Source of the DNA: Streptomyces albipurpureus
Lineage (GTDB): Bacteria; Actinomycetota; Actinomycetes; Streptomycetales; Streptomycetaceae
NCBI RefSeq assembly: GCF_023701525.1
Contig: NZ_JAMQAW010000057.1
Coordinates: 1 to 45,587, forward strand
DNA: 45,587 nucleotides
Reading direction: 5' to 3'
The position numbers and the translations under genes are program-made. The notes under the pieces are model-generated. The model was not told the origin of the DNA. It worked only from the letters and a program-made list of their open reading frames with translations, and did not search any database. How positions within the stretch are numbered: the first letter of the stretch is position 1; every line of letters starts with the position of its first letter. Of this stretch, positions 1-7,130 are shown piece by piece.

Positions 1-429
1 TGCATCCCATCACCCGAGTCACCAGCGAACCGGATCACCACCCGATCCAGCCGACGAACCTCCTTGGTGATGCCGTCTCCGGTGTTGGCCGCAGGGGACC
101 GTGGTCCTCCCACGAGCGCCTCATTCGCCTCATCGGCATCGTCGGCGTGTTCGGCTGGGCTACTGACCTGGCTGGTCACTGAACTGGACCTCCCTTTGAG
201 GCGGCTGTTCGGTCCGGCCGTCCCACCAGCCGTTCCCTGAGCCACCCTACGTGGGTAAGGGTGCCCTTCCCGGTGTCGCTCAGATAGTGGACGTCTTTTT
301 GGGACAGCTGAATGTCATGGTTTAGCATATTTTGCACACCCCTCGGGCCTTTCCGGCTGAGCCGCTCCCTGCTCATCCTTTGGTTGTAGGACCGCCGCTC
401 AGCTCCGTATCTGACGGATCGTCAGGTCA
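1..429. other. Flanking region without a supported gene
   Basis: No convincing gene is seen here. A 66-codon leftward open frame (176-376) has no clear ribosome binding site and resembles no family I know. Positions about 288-336 are markedly richer in A+T than the surroundings, which would suit a promoter or terminator region, but I cannot assign a direction. The stop of the response regulator gene lies at 430-432. Confidence 0.4.
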
Positions 430-1101
430 TCAGGAGTTGAGATAGGTCAGCACCGCCAGTACGCGGCGGTGATCCCCGTCACTCGGGGAGAGTCCCAGCT
501 TGAGAAAGATGTTGCTCACGTGCTTCTCGACCGCCCCGTCGCTCACCACGAGCTGCTTGGCGATCGCCGAGTTCGTCCGTCCCTCGGCCATCAGACCGAG
601 GACCTCGCGCTCGCGCGGGGTGAGTCTGGCGAGAACGTCCTGCTTTCGGCTGCGGCCAAGCAGCTGGGCGACGACCTCCGGGTCAAGCGCGGTACCGCCC
701 CGCGCCACCCGCACCACGGCGTCGACGAACTCGCGCACCTCCGCCACCCGGTCCTTGAGCAGATAGCCCACCCCGCGGCTGCTGCCCGCCAGCAGTTCGG
801 TGGCGTACCGCTCCTCCACGTACTGGGACAGCACCAGCACCCCTATGTCGGGGTGGTCCTTGCGCAGGCGCACCGCGGCCCGTACGCCCTCGTCTGTATG
901 GGTGGGAGGCATCCGCACATCGGCGACCACCACATCCGGCAGCGCGTTCTCCGCGGCCAGCTCACTGATCTTCTTGATCAGCGCTTCCCCGTCGCCCACC
1001 CCAGCCACCACATCGTGACCCCGGTCAGTCAGCAGTCGCGTCAGACCCTCTCGCAACAACACCGAGTCCTCGGCGATGACCACCCGCACTCTGTCGCTCA
1101 C
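430..1101 (-). CDS. NarL/LuxR-family response regulator
   Basis: This is a 223-aa transcription regulator that should be phosphorylated by the histidine kinase encoded just upstream. An N-terminal receiver domain (about residues 4-125) shows the acidic pair E11-D12 and the likely phosphoacceptor D61 in VADVRMPP. A C-terminal LuxR-type helix-turn-helix starts at LTPREREVLGLMAEG and continues through SDGAVEKHVSNIF. I chose the GTG at 1099-1101 because a GGGGGA ribosome site lies just upstream and the product then begins directly with the receiver strand. An in-frame ATG at 1152 would add 17 unlikely residues. It is the last gene of the kinase-regulator unit. Its target genes cannot be read from the sequence. 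Confidence 0.92.
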   Translation of the reverse strand: MSDRVRVVIAEDSVLLREGLTRLLTDRGHDVVAGVGDGEALIKKISELAAENALPDVVVADVRMPPTHTDEGVRAAVRLRKDHPDIGVLVLSQYVEERYATELLAGSSRGVGYLLKDRVAEVREFVDAVVRVARGGTALDPEVVAQLLGRSRKQDVLARLTPREREVLGLMAEGRTNSAIAKQLVVSDGAVEKHVSNIFLKLGLSPSDGDHRRVLAVLTYLNS

Positions 1102-1462
1102 TGCTCTGCATCCCCCATGTCGATCCATATCTCGCCCTATATGAATCAGCATCCCAGCATCCGGACCTCAGTGCGGTCTCCGCTGCCGGTGATACGGGGG
1201 ATCGGGGGTGTTTTGGGGCTTGTGGGGGTGTGACATCCCTGAATCAGGGGAGCGCAAGCACAGGGGCGGAGCTATTCGGCGCCATCAGGTCTGTCGGAGC
1301 TATCAGGGCTGTCGGGATCGCCGGGACTGGGGGGAACGGGCCGGGACTGGAGGGGAATGGGCTGGGCCTGGCAGATGGGCGGGGAGGGCCGTGGTCTCGG
1401 CGATGCCCCCGATGGGCGAAGGCGAGGGGGCCTGTCGGGGGACGGCCAAGCGAGGTAAGGGA

Positions 1463-2839
1463 TCAGTGGCGCCAGGGAAGCTCCGCGGTCACCGTGGTCG
1501 GACCACCGAGCGGCGAGTCGATGGCCAGGATGCCGTCGACGGCATCCAGCCGCTCCGCCAGACCTGCCAGACCGCTGCCCGACGAGAGATCCACCCCGCC
1601 CCGGCCGTCATCGGTCACCTGGAGCATCAGCCGCCCCTGCGAAACCCACACATCCACCGATGCCCGGCGGGCCTGGGCGTGCTTGCTGACGTTCTGGAGG
1701 AGTTCGGAGACGGTGAAGTAGGCGATTCCCTCGATGGCGGCCGCCGGCCGCTCGTGGAGATCCACGGTCACGGTCACGGGCACCGTGCAGCGGGAGGCCA
1801 CCGAGGAGAGTGCCGCGTCGAGTCCGCGGTCGGTGAGGACGGCGGGGTGGATGCCTCGGGCGAGGTCGCGCAGTTCTTGCAGGGCGATCTTCACTTCACC
1901 GTGGGCTTCGCCGACCATGACCGCCGCGGCGTCGGGGTCTTCGAGGAGCTTTTCCTTGGCGAGCCCGAGGTCCATGGCGAGGGCGACGAGGCGGGCCTGG
2001 GCGCCGTCGTGGAGGTCGCGTTCGATGCGGCGCAGGTCGGCGGCCGCGGTGTCCACCACCACACCCCGATCCGACTCAAGCTCCACCACCCGGGTGGCGA
2101 GGGACGAAGGTCCCAGCAGCCCACTGACCATCACCCGGTCCACATAGGAGAAGCCGCGGATCATCCAGGCGGTCACCAGAACGAGCACGAAGCCCGTCGC
2201 CGATGCCATGGCGATCTCCAGCGGAGTGTCGAGATACAGCGTCCGGGCCTGGGAGCCGGAGCCGTCACCGTAGAGCTGGATTCCGGGAGCGTCTCCGTAG
2301 GTGGGGAACACCCACTGCCAGAGCGGGTACGACAGCAGCGACCAGCCCACGCTCCACAGGGTGAGGAGGATCGAGAAGGAGATGACGGCCCAGGGGAAGT
2401 GCAGCACCGCATAGAGCAGACTCCGCCATGAGGTGCCGCTCTTGAGGATCGCCCCGATCCAGGACATCACCCCGTTGGTGCGAGGGCGCACCGGCTCGGG
2501 GCGCTCCACATCGTGGCGCAGCAGCACGCGGGCGCGGGCGCGCTCCAGTGCTCCGAAGCTGCGGCAACCGGCCAGCGCGGCAGCCAGGACCGGGATGCCC
2601 ACGAAGGTGACGAGCAGACCAGCGCCGAGCGAGACCGTGGTGATCGCGAAGACGAAGAGGATCGTGCTGATCGGCAGGCTCAGCATGTGATACCCGAACT
2701 CACGCCAGGTGCGGCGCTCGAACGGTGTCCGCAGCGCCGAAGGGATCAGGTGGTTCCGGTCGTGCTCAAGCCGGTCCCGTCGCTCCGGTCGGGAGTCGCT
2801 GGCCATGGGTGTCGTCCGTTCTGCGCTGCGGGCTGTCAT
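1463..2839 (-). CDS. Membrane sensor histidine kinase (HisKA_3 type), paired with the regulator
   Basis: A 458-aa sensor kinase of the NarX/DesK-like class. The N-terminal half holds hydrophobic segments near residues 52-90, 147-175 and 211-230, like the putative 'sensor' domain (PF13796 type) of Streptomyces kinases. The HisKA_3 dimerisation helix carries the phosphorylated His at about residue 277 (ERDLHDGAQARLVAL). The ATPase domain shows the N-box ELLQNVSKHA (about 379) and DDGRGG (about 410). The start is uncertain: ATG at 2839 or ATG at 2806, neither with a strong ribosome site. The response regulator follows downstream on the same strand. The catalytic half is nearly identical in DNA to the second kinase at 4639-5847, while the sensor halves differ. 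The signal sensed is unknown. Confidence 0.9.
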   Translation of the reverse strand: MTARSAERTTPMASDSRPERRDRLEHDRNHLIPSALRTPFERRTWREFGYHMLSLPISTILFVFAITTVSLGAGLLVTFVGIPVLAAALAGCRSFGALERARARVLLRHDVERPEPVRPRTNGVMSWIGAILKSGTSWRSLLYAVLHFPWAVISFSILLTLWSVGWSLLSYPLWQWVFPTYGDAPGIQLYGDGSGSQARTLYLDTPLEIAMASATGFVLVLVTAWMIRGFSYVDRVMVSGLLGPSSLATRVVELESDRGVVVDTAAADLRRIERDLHDGAQARLVALAMDLGLAKEKLLEDPDAAAVMVGEAHGEVKIALQELRDLARGIHPAVLTDRGLDAALSSVASRCTVPVTVTVDLHERPAAAIEGIAYFTVSELLQNVSKHAQARRASVDVWVSQGRLMLQVTDDGRGGVDLSSGSGLAGLAERLDAVDGILAIDSPLGGPTTVTAELPWRH

Positions 2840-3410
2840 GGGTCAAGGGTGCTCTGGCCGCGACCGGCGCACCATGAGGGCGGTCGCCCTCTTGGACGGG
2901 GGGTTTTCCCCACCATGGAGTGCGGGACCACCGGTCAGCACCCTGGGTGGGAGACGGCAGTGGAGGCAGGGCGCCGCTCGGCGACACCGGGCCGCTGAGC
3001 CCGAAGCAGCCGCCGGTTCGGACCGCTCGCAGCTGAGACGGCCCGTACGACTCGAAGACCGTACCGTTCGAAGGCCCTATGACTCGAAGGTCGTGCGACT
3101 CAGGGACCGTATGACTCGAAGGGCGTGCGGTGCGAACGCTGTACGGCTCGGAGAGCGTACGGTGCGACGCTGCACGGTGCGAAGACGACCGCACGGAGGG
3201 GCGGTCAGGCGGTCCCATGGCGTTCTTGCTGAGCCGACCGCGGAACTCGGCGAAGCGGCACCGCGTCGCCGGGTGGTGTGGGCACGCGCGCCGTGCCGGG
3301 GCGGTCGATCGGGACCCTCGCGGCGCACTGCCGGGCGGGACCCGTCTCGGGGAGCCCGCGCTCGGGGTCAGGGCGGTGCCGACGAGGAGGCTGTGTCCGT
3401 AGTCGGGCAG
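2840..3410. other. Intergenic region upstream of the first kinase
   Basis: About 570 bases with no supported gene. Several open frames cross it on both strands but none has family resemblance or a good start. It contains the 16-bp-period tandem array listed separately (3044-3186). It should also contain the promoter of the kinase-regulator unit, although I cannot place one. Confidence 0.5.
3044..3186. repeat. Degenerate tandem array, 16-bp period, nine units
   Basis: Nine units follow one another without gaps, starting at 3044, 3060, 3076, 3092, 3108, 3124, 3140, 3156 (15 bp) and 3171. The consensus is about CGTRCGACTCGAAGRC. Best kept are the CGTRYG and CTCGAAG parts. Sixteen is not a multiple of three, so a coding repeat is unlikely. 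It lies 205-347 bp upstream of the kinase start. Confidence 0.8.
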
Positions 3411-4035
3411 CTACGGGAATTCCTGGGCCGGACTGGCCACTCCTGGCGGCGGGGATGGGGCGGGGGCTGTGGCCCGCTGCCAGAGCCTGCCGGGGACCGT
3501 GAGGGCGACCAGGGTGGCGACCCCCACCGCGATCGCCGACATCACGAACGCGGTGGTGTAGCCGGACTCGGCGGGGATCTGTGTTCCGGGGATCGTCCGG
3601 GACGCGACCACGGACGCGGCGATCTGTGCGCCGAGAGAGCCGCCGATGGTACGCATGATGGTGTTGATGCCGGTCACCTCACCGGTTCGGCTCCGGTCGA
3701 CCACGCTGACCACGAGATTGGCCAGGGCGGCGAAGGCAGAGCCGACGCCGATGCCCAGCACCGCCGAACCGGCGTAGATCGCCCCCTCGGCGCCGTGCGC
3801 CCCGGCGTAGGTGGTGAATCCGGGGTGGTGAATCCGGCCATACCGATCAGGCACGCCAGCACCAGCGGTAACTTCCAGCCCAGGGTCGCGCCGATCCGCC
3901 CGGCGAGCGGACTGGCGATCAGCATGGTCACCGCCATCGGCACCATGAACAGTCCGGCCTGGGTGGCGGAGGCATCGAAGCCGTATCCGGCGCTCGACGG
4001 GGTCTGGGCGAGCAGCGGTACGAGGGTGAAGGCGC
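3411..4035 (-). pseudogene. MFS (DHA2-type) drug exporter, C-terminal remnant, frameshifted
   Basis: This is a broken 14-helix-type major facilitator exporter. The frame read from about 4035 gives the motif region LLAQTPSSAGYGF and then GLFMVPMAVTMLIASPLAG, typical of the central to late part of QacA/EmrB-like pumps. The frame is lost at 3810-3837, where a 14-bp unit (GGTGGTGAATCCGG) is present twice in tandem. Removing one copy joins MAGFTT directly to YAGAHGAEGAIYAGS in the other frame, which then runs to the stop at 3411-3413. The N-terminal half is absent, because sequence beyond about 4035 belongs to a MarR gene on the opposite strand. An exporter cannot be made from this. Confidence 0.85.
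3810..3837. repeat. 14-bp perfect tandem duplication causing a frameshift
   Basis: GGTGGTGAATCCGG occurs at 3810-3823 and again at 3824-3837, directly adjacent. Fourteen extra bases shift the exporter remnant by two positions. The frames on either side are good exporter sequence only if one copy is removed. Confidence 0.9.
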
Positions 4036-4262
4036 CGCACCCGGGACCGGGCTGATCGGCGTCGGCAACTGGTCGAACTCACCGACGAGGGGGAGGGACT
4101 CCAACGCCGGCTGCGGCAGGTGGCCGAAGAGTCCCAGATTCCTTCCTCACAGGTTCCACCCGGACCGAGCGGGAGATCCTGACGAAGCTTCTGCGGAGGC
4201 TACTGGACGCCGATGACCAGGCGCGCGTCTCAGGAGCGCGCAGCGGCTTTGTGGATAGTTAG
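4033..4262 (+). pseudogene. MarR-family regulator, C-terminal remnant
   Basis: Reading rightward from about 4033 gives RDRADRRRQLVELTDEGE, the wing end of a MarR winged helix and the helix after it, then LQRRLRQVAEES. The frame then slips near 4135-4142 and continues as FLTGSTRTEREILTKLLRRL to a TAG at 4260-4262, matching the usual C-terminal dimerisation helix of MarR proteins. The DNA-binding N-terminal half and the start are missing. The remnant abuts the exporter remnant head to head. A divergent marR-exporter pair is a common arrangement, so one deletion probably removed both 5' ends and the shared promoter. Confidence 0.75.
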
Positions 4263-4638
4263 TTCCGATATGCGGAGTTCAATGCGGATGTTATTTGACC
4301 GCATTTCCCCATCGGTTGGCTGAAAAGCCGTCGCAGTAGGAGCAGTAGAGCTGAGGGGTACACGTGAGGGGTACACGTGAGCGGTACGGCTGAGCTGTAG
4401 TGAGCAGTACACCTGAGCTGTACGCGTGTGTGAGCTGTACGCGTGTGGTGCAGGATGACGCGCGGCTGTGACCGGGCCGCTGGCACCCCGCGTCCTCTGC
4501 TCCGGCCGCTGCCGCGCCCTGTCCCGGGCGCGGCATGCCGACCGTCCCCGTAGAGCCCGGACCCGCGGTTCACCGCTGTTCGCAGCGCGGACCGCTGCTT
4601 GCTGAAGCGCGGCCGACCGTTGGTGGGGGCGCTGCGAT
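4263..4638. other. Intergenic region downstream of the second kinase
   Basis: About 375 bases without a supported gene. It is comparatively A+T-rich at 4258-4345 and then contains the 13-bp-period array (4352-4443). No clear intrinsic terminator for the second kinase gene is seen. Confidence 0.5.
4352..4443. repeat. Degenerate array of a 13-bp unit TGAGSNGTACRCG
   Basis: Units start at 4352, 4365, 4378, 4391 (shortened to 10 bp), 4401, 4414 and 4431. The last two are followed by an extra TGTG. The shared part is TGAG..GTACRCG, with a GTAC palindrome in most units. It lies just downstream of the orphan kinase and outside any supported gene. Confidence 0.75.
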
Positions 4639-5847
4639 TCACCGCCCCTGGGCTTCGGTGCGGGCGCGCCAGGGGATCTCCACCGTGATGGTCGTCGGAC
4701 CGCCCACCGGAGAGTCCAGCACCAAGAGCCCGTCCACCGCGCCCAGTCGCTCCGACAGCCCGGCCAACCCCGTCCCGCCGTCCAGTTGAGCGCCACCCCG
4801 TCCATCGTCGCTGACCTGGATCAGCAGCCGGTCATCGGACTGCCACACATCCACCGCGGCGCTTCTCGCCTGGGCGTGCTTGCTGACGTTCTGGAGGAGT
4901 TCGGAGACGGTGAAGTAGGCGATTCCCTCGATGGCGGCCGCCGGCCGCTCGGCGAGTTCCACCGACACCTTCACCGGGGCAGTACAGCGCGATGCGATGG
5001 ACGAGAGCGCCGCGTCGAGTCCGCGGTCGGTGAGGACGGCGGGGTGGATGCCTCGGGCGAGGTCGCGCAGTTCTTGCAGCGCGATCTTGATCTCGCCGTG
5101 GGCCTCCTCGACCATGACCGCCGCGGCGTCGGGGTCTTCGAGGAGTTTCTCCTTGGCGAGTCCGAGGTCCATGGCGAGGGCGACGAGGCGGGCTTGGGCG
5201 CCGTCGTGCAGGTCGCGTTCGATGCGGCGCAGGTCGGCGGCCGCGGTGTCCACCACCACACCCCGATCCGACTCAAGCTCGGCGATCCGCCGCTCCAGTT
5301 CATCGGAGGGTGAGAGCAGACCGCGGACCATCGCCCGGTCGGCATTGGCCAGTCCACGCGCGATGTAGGGCAGCACGGGCCAGAGGACGAAGAGGCCGAC
5401 CGACATCACGGAGAAGGTCACCACACCCCATGGCATACGGATAAAGCAGTAGAGAACGGTCCGCCAGGCAACCGGGTCCCGCAAGCTGGCCCACACCCAG
5501 GCGAAGACGCCCTCGTCCCGGCGACCCCCGTTCAGTGGGCTCGGCTCGTCGACCCGTACACCGAGAAGCGCCCGGGCACGAGCCCGCTCCGACTTGCCGA
5601 TCAGCCGGGCCCCTGCCAGCGCGAGCGCGAGGAACGGCACACCGATCACCGTTACCGAGAGTCCCGCACCCAGGAAGATTGTGAACGACACGTAAACAAA
5701 ACCGATGAGTGCCGCCAGCAGGTTGGTGAGGAGATACGCGATCTCCTTCCAGGTGTGGCGGGGGAAGGCGAACGCCACGGGCGGCGGCTGATCATCAGCG
5801 GTGCGCGTGTCGGGGTCGCTGTGGATAGCGGTGTTGCTCACGGTCAT
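4639..5847 (-). CDS. Orphan membrane sensor histidine kinase, paralogue of the first kinase
   Basis: A 402-aa sensor kinase. Hydrophobic segments follow the N-terminal HTWKEIAYLLTN and recur near PWGVVTFSVMSVGLFVLWPVL. The HisKA_3 helix has the same ERDLHDGAQARLVALAMD block as its neighbour, with the phosphorylated His near residue 214, then ELLQNVSKHAQAR and DDGRGG of the ATPase domain. The ATG at 5847 is preferred because upstream codons in the same frame look non-coding. No response regulator lies next to it. It may share the regulator at 430-1101. From memory, S. coelicolor has a similar one-regulator, two-kinase locus. The catalytic half looks homogenised with the first kinase at DNA level. 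Confidence 0.9.
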   Translation of the reverse strand: MTVSNTAIHSDPDTRTADDQPPPVAFAFPRHTWKEIAYLLTNLLAALIGFVYVSFTIFLGAGLSVTVIGVPFLALALAGARLIGKSERARARALLGVRVDEPSPLNGGRRDEGVFAWVWASLRDPVAWRTVLYCFIRMPWGVVTFSVMSVGLFVLWPVLPYIARGLANADRAMVRGLLSPSDELERRIAELESDRGVVVDTAAADLRRIERDLHDGAQARLVALAMDLGLAKEKLLEDPDAAAVMVEEAHGEIKIALQELRDLARGIHPAVLTDRGLDAALSSIASRCTAPVKVSVELAERPAAAIEGIAYFTVSELLQNVSKHAQARSAAVDVWQSDDRLLIQVSDDGRGGAQLDGGTGLAGLSERLGAVDGLLVLDSPVGGPTTITVEIPWRARTEAQGR

Positions 5848-6087
5848 ACGCGCCAGCCTGCCTGGCCGCGTCGGCCCGCGCCATGGGGTACCTGGGTGGG
5901 ACGGAAGTAGGGATAACCCCACCTGGCACCAGACGCGACTGCTTACCGTCCCTTTAGCAGGGCCTAGACTCCCGTGCGTACACAACACCACTCGTTGACT
6001 GATTCCAAGGCATCGCAGCGATTGACGCGGTCTTCGAAGGTCGACGAGGTAGACGAGGCCCATGAGGCCAGGGAGCGAGGAGCGGAC
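5848..6087. promoter_or_regulatory. Divergent promoter region between kinase and nuoA
   Basis: This 240-bp gap separates divergent genes, so it must hold promoters for both. The best rightward -10 candidate is TAGACT at 5965-5970, with a weak TTACCG-like -35 about 16 bp before it. I see no clear leftward promoter and no operator. Confidence 0.3.
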
Positions 6088-6486
6088 GTGCCGGAACCGA
6101 CCGTGGCCACGCTCGCAGCCAGCTACTACGAGAGCTACTCAGTCGTCGGACTGCTCGCCCTGATCGGCGTGCTCTTCGTGGCGGTGGCCTTCGGGACTGG
6201 ACGGTTGCTGCGGCCCGTCGTGCCCACTCCCGAGAAACTCATGACGTACGAGTGCGGAGTCGACCCCGTCGGCGAGGGCTGGGCGCACACACAGGTCCGC
6301 TACTACGTCTATGCGTTCCTCTACGTGATCTTCGCCGTCGACTCGATCTTCCTCTTTCCGTGGGCCACGATCTTCGCTGCCCCGGGATACGGCGCGACGA
6401 CGCTCGTGGAGATGTTCATCTTCCTCGGCTTCCTGGCCGTGGGACTGCTCTACGCATGGAAGAAGGGCGTCCTGACATGGACGTGA
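6088..6486 (+). CDS. nuoA: NADH-quinone oxidoreductase subunit A (second nuo cluster)
   Basis: A 132-aa membrane subunit of the complex I proton-pumping arm, near the quinone-module interface. Three hydrophobic segments are visible (YSVVGLLALIGVLFVAVAFG, the YVYAFLYVIFAVDSIFLFPW region and VEMFIFLGFLAVGLLYAW). The conserved loop KLMTYECGVDPVGEGW carries the family's YECG motif. I chose GTG at 6088 because GAGGAGCGG precedes it. The open frame extends upstream to 5974 with low-quality sequence. It is the first gene of a ten-gene operon and its stop overlaps the nuoB start. In the main Streptomyces nuo operon nuoA-N are contiguous, so this is a partial second set. Confidence 0.9.
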   Translation: MPEPTVATLAASYYESYSVVGLLALIGVLFVAVAFGTGRLLRPVVPTPEKLMTYECGVDPVGEGWAHTQVRYYVYAFLYVIFAVDSIFLFPWATIFAAPGYGATTLVEMFIFLGFLAVGLLYAWKKGVLTWT

Positions 6487-7130
6487 TCCCGGAGTCGCTT
6501 CCCGAGCCACGCCGGCTCGGCATCCTCTCCCGGCTGGCTCCCGAGCCGATGAAGGTCGTCCTCAACTGGGGGCGTCGCTATAGCCTCTGGGTCTTCAACT
6601 TCGGCCTCGCCTGCTGCGCCATCGAGTTCATCGCGGCCTCCATGGCCCGACATGACTTCATCCGACTCGGCGTCATCCCCTTCGCTCCCGGACCGCGCCA
6701 AGCGGATCTGATGATCGTCTCGGGCACGGTCACGGACAAGATGGCGCCCGCGGTCAAGCGGCTGTACGAGCAGATGCCGGAGCCCAAGTACGTCATCTCC
6801 TTCGGCGCCTGCTCCAACTGCGGTGGGCCCTACTGGGACTCGTACTCGGTGACCAAGGGCGTGGACCAGATCATTCCGGTGGATGTGTATGTCCCCGGGT
6901 GCCCGCCGCGCCCCGAGGCGCTGCTCCAGGGAATCCTCAAACTGCAGGAGAAGATCGCCCGTGAGTCGCTCGGTGAGCGGTACGGCCCGGGCTCCGGCGT
7001 GGGTGCCTCGACCGCCGAGCTGCGCAGCGGGCTGGTGACTCCGCCACCTGCGCCCGGCACCGGCGCCGCTGACAGCGCGGGCGACGCGGCCGCTGGGGGT
7101 TCCGCCGGTGCGGCCGGGGGTGCGCGGTGA
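6477..7130 (+). CDS. nuoB: NADH-quinone oxidoreductase subunit B
   Basis: A 217-aa peripheral subunit that carries iron-sulfur cluster N2, the last electron carrier before quinone. The cluster ligands are visible as C46-C47 (FGLACCAIEF), C112 (FGACSNCGG) and C142 (VPGCPPRPEALL), so it should be functional. The ATG at 6477 overlaps the end of nuoA by 10 bases, implying coupled translation. Residues after about 175 form a Gly/Ala-rich tail not found in most NuoB proteins. NuoB normally packs against NuoD and NuoC. NuoC follows, but no NuoD gene is present in this cluster. Confidence 0.95.
   Translation: MDVIPESLPEPRRLGILSRLAPEPMKVVLNWGRRYSLWVFNFGLACCAIEFIAASMARHDFIRLGVIPFAPGPRQADLMIVSGTVTDKMAPAVKRLYEQMPEPKYVISFGACSNCGGPYWDSYSVTKGVDQIIPVDVYVPGCPPRPEALLQGILKLQEKIARESLGERYGPGSGVGASTAELRSGLVTPPPAPGTGAADSAGDAAAGGSAGAAGGAR

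Noticed and set aside
176..376. 66-codon leftward frame near the window start
   Set aside because: No ribosome site, unusual A+T-rich stretch and no recognisable domain.
1208..2431. 407-codon rightward frame opposite the first kinase
   Set aside because: It is the shadow of the kinase gene, which has clear motifs. No domain or start signal.
3044..3186. CRISPR or coding repeat
   Set aside because: Units are contiguous without spacers, and a 16-bp period cannot keep a reading frame.
2709..4055. 448-codon rightward frame through the 16-bp repeats and exporter remnant
   Set aside because: Arg/Gly-rich sequence without motifs. The opposite strand carries real exporter sequence.
6252..6476. Extension of nuoB to 6252
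   Set aside because: It runs in another frame of nuoA. ATG 6477 gives the normal N-terminus.
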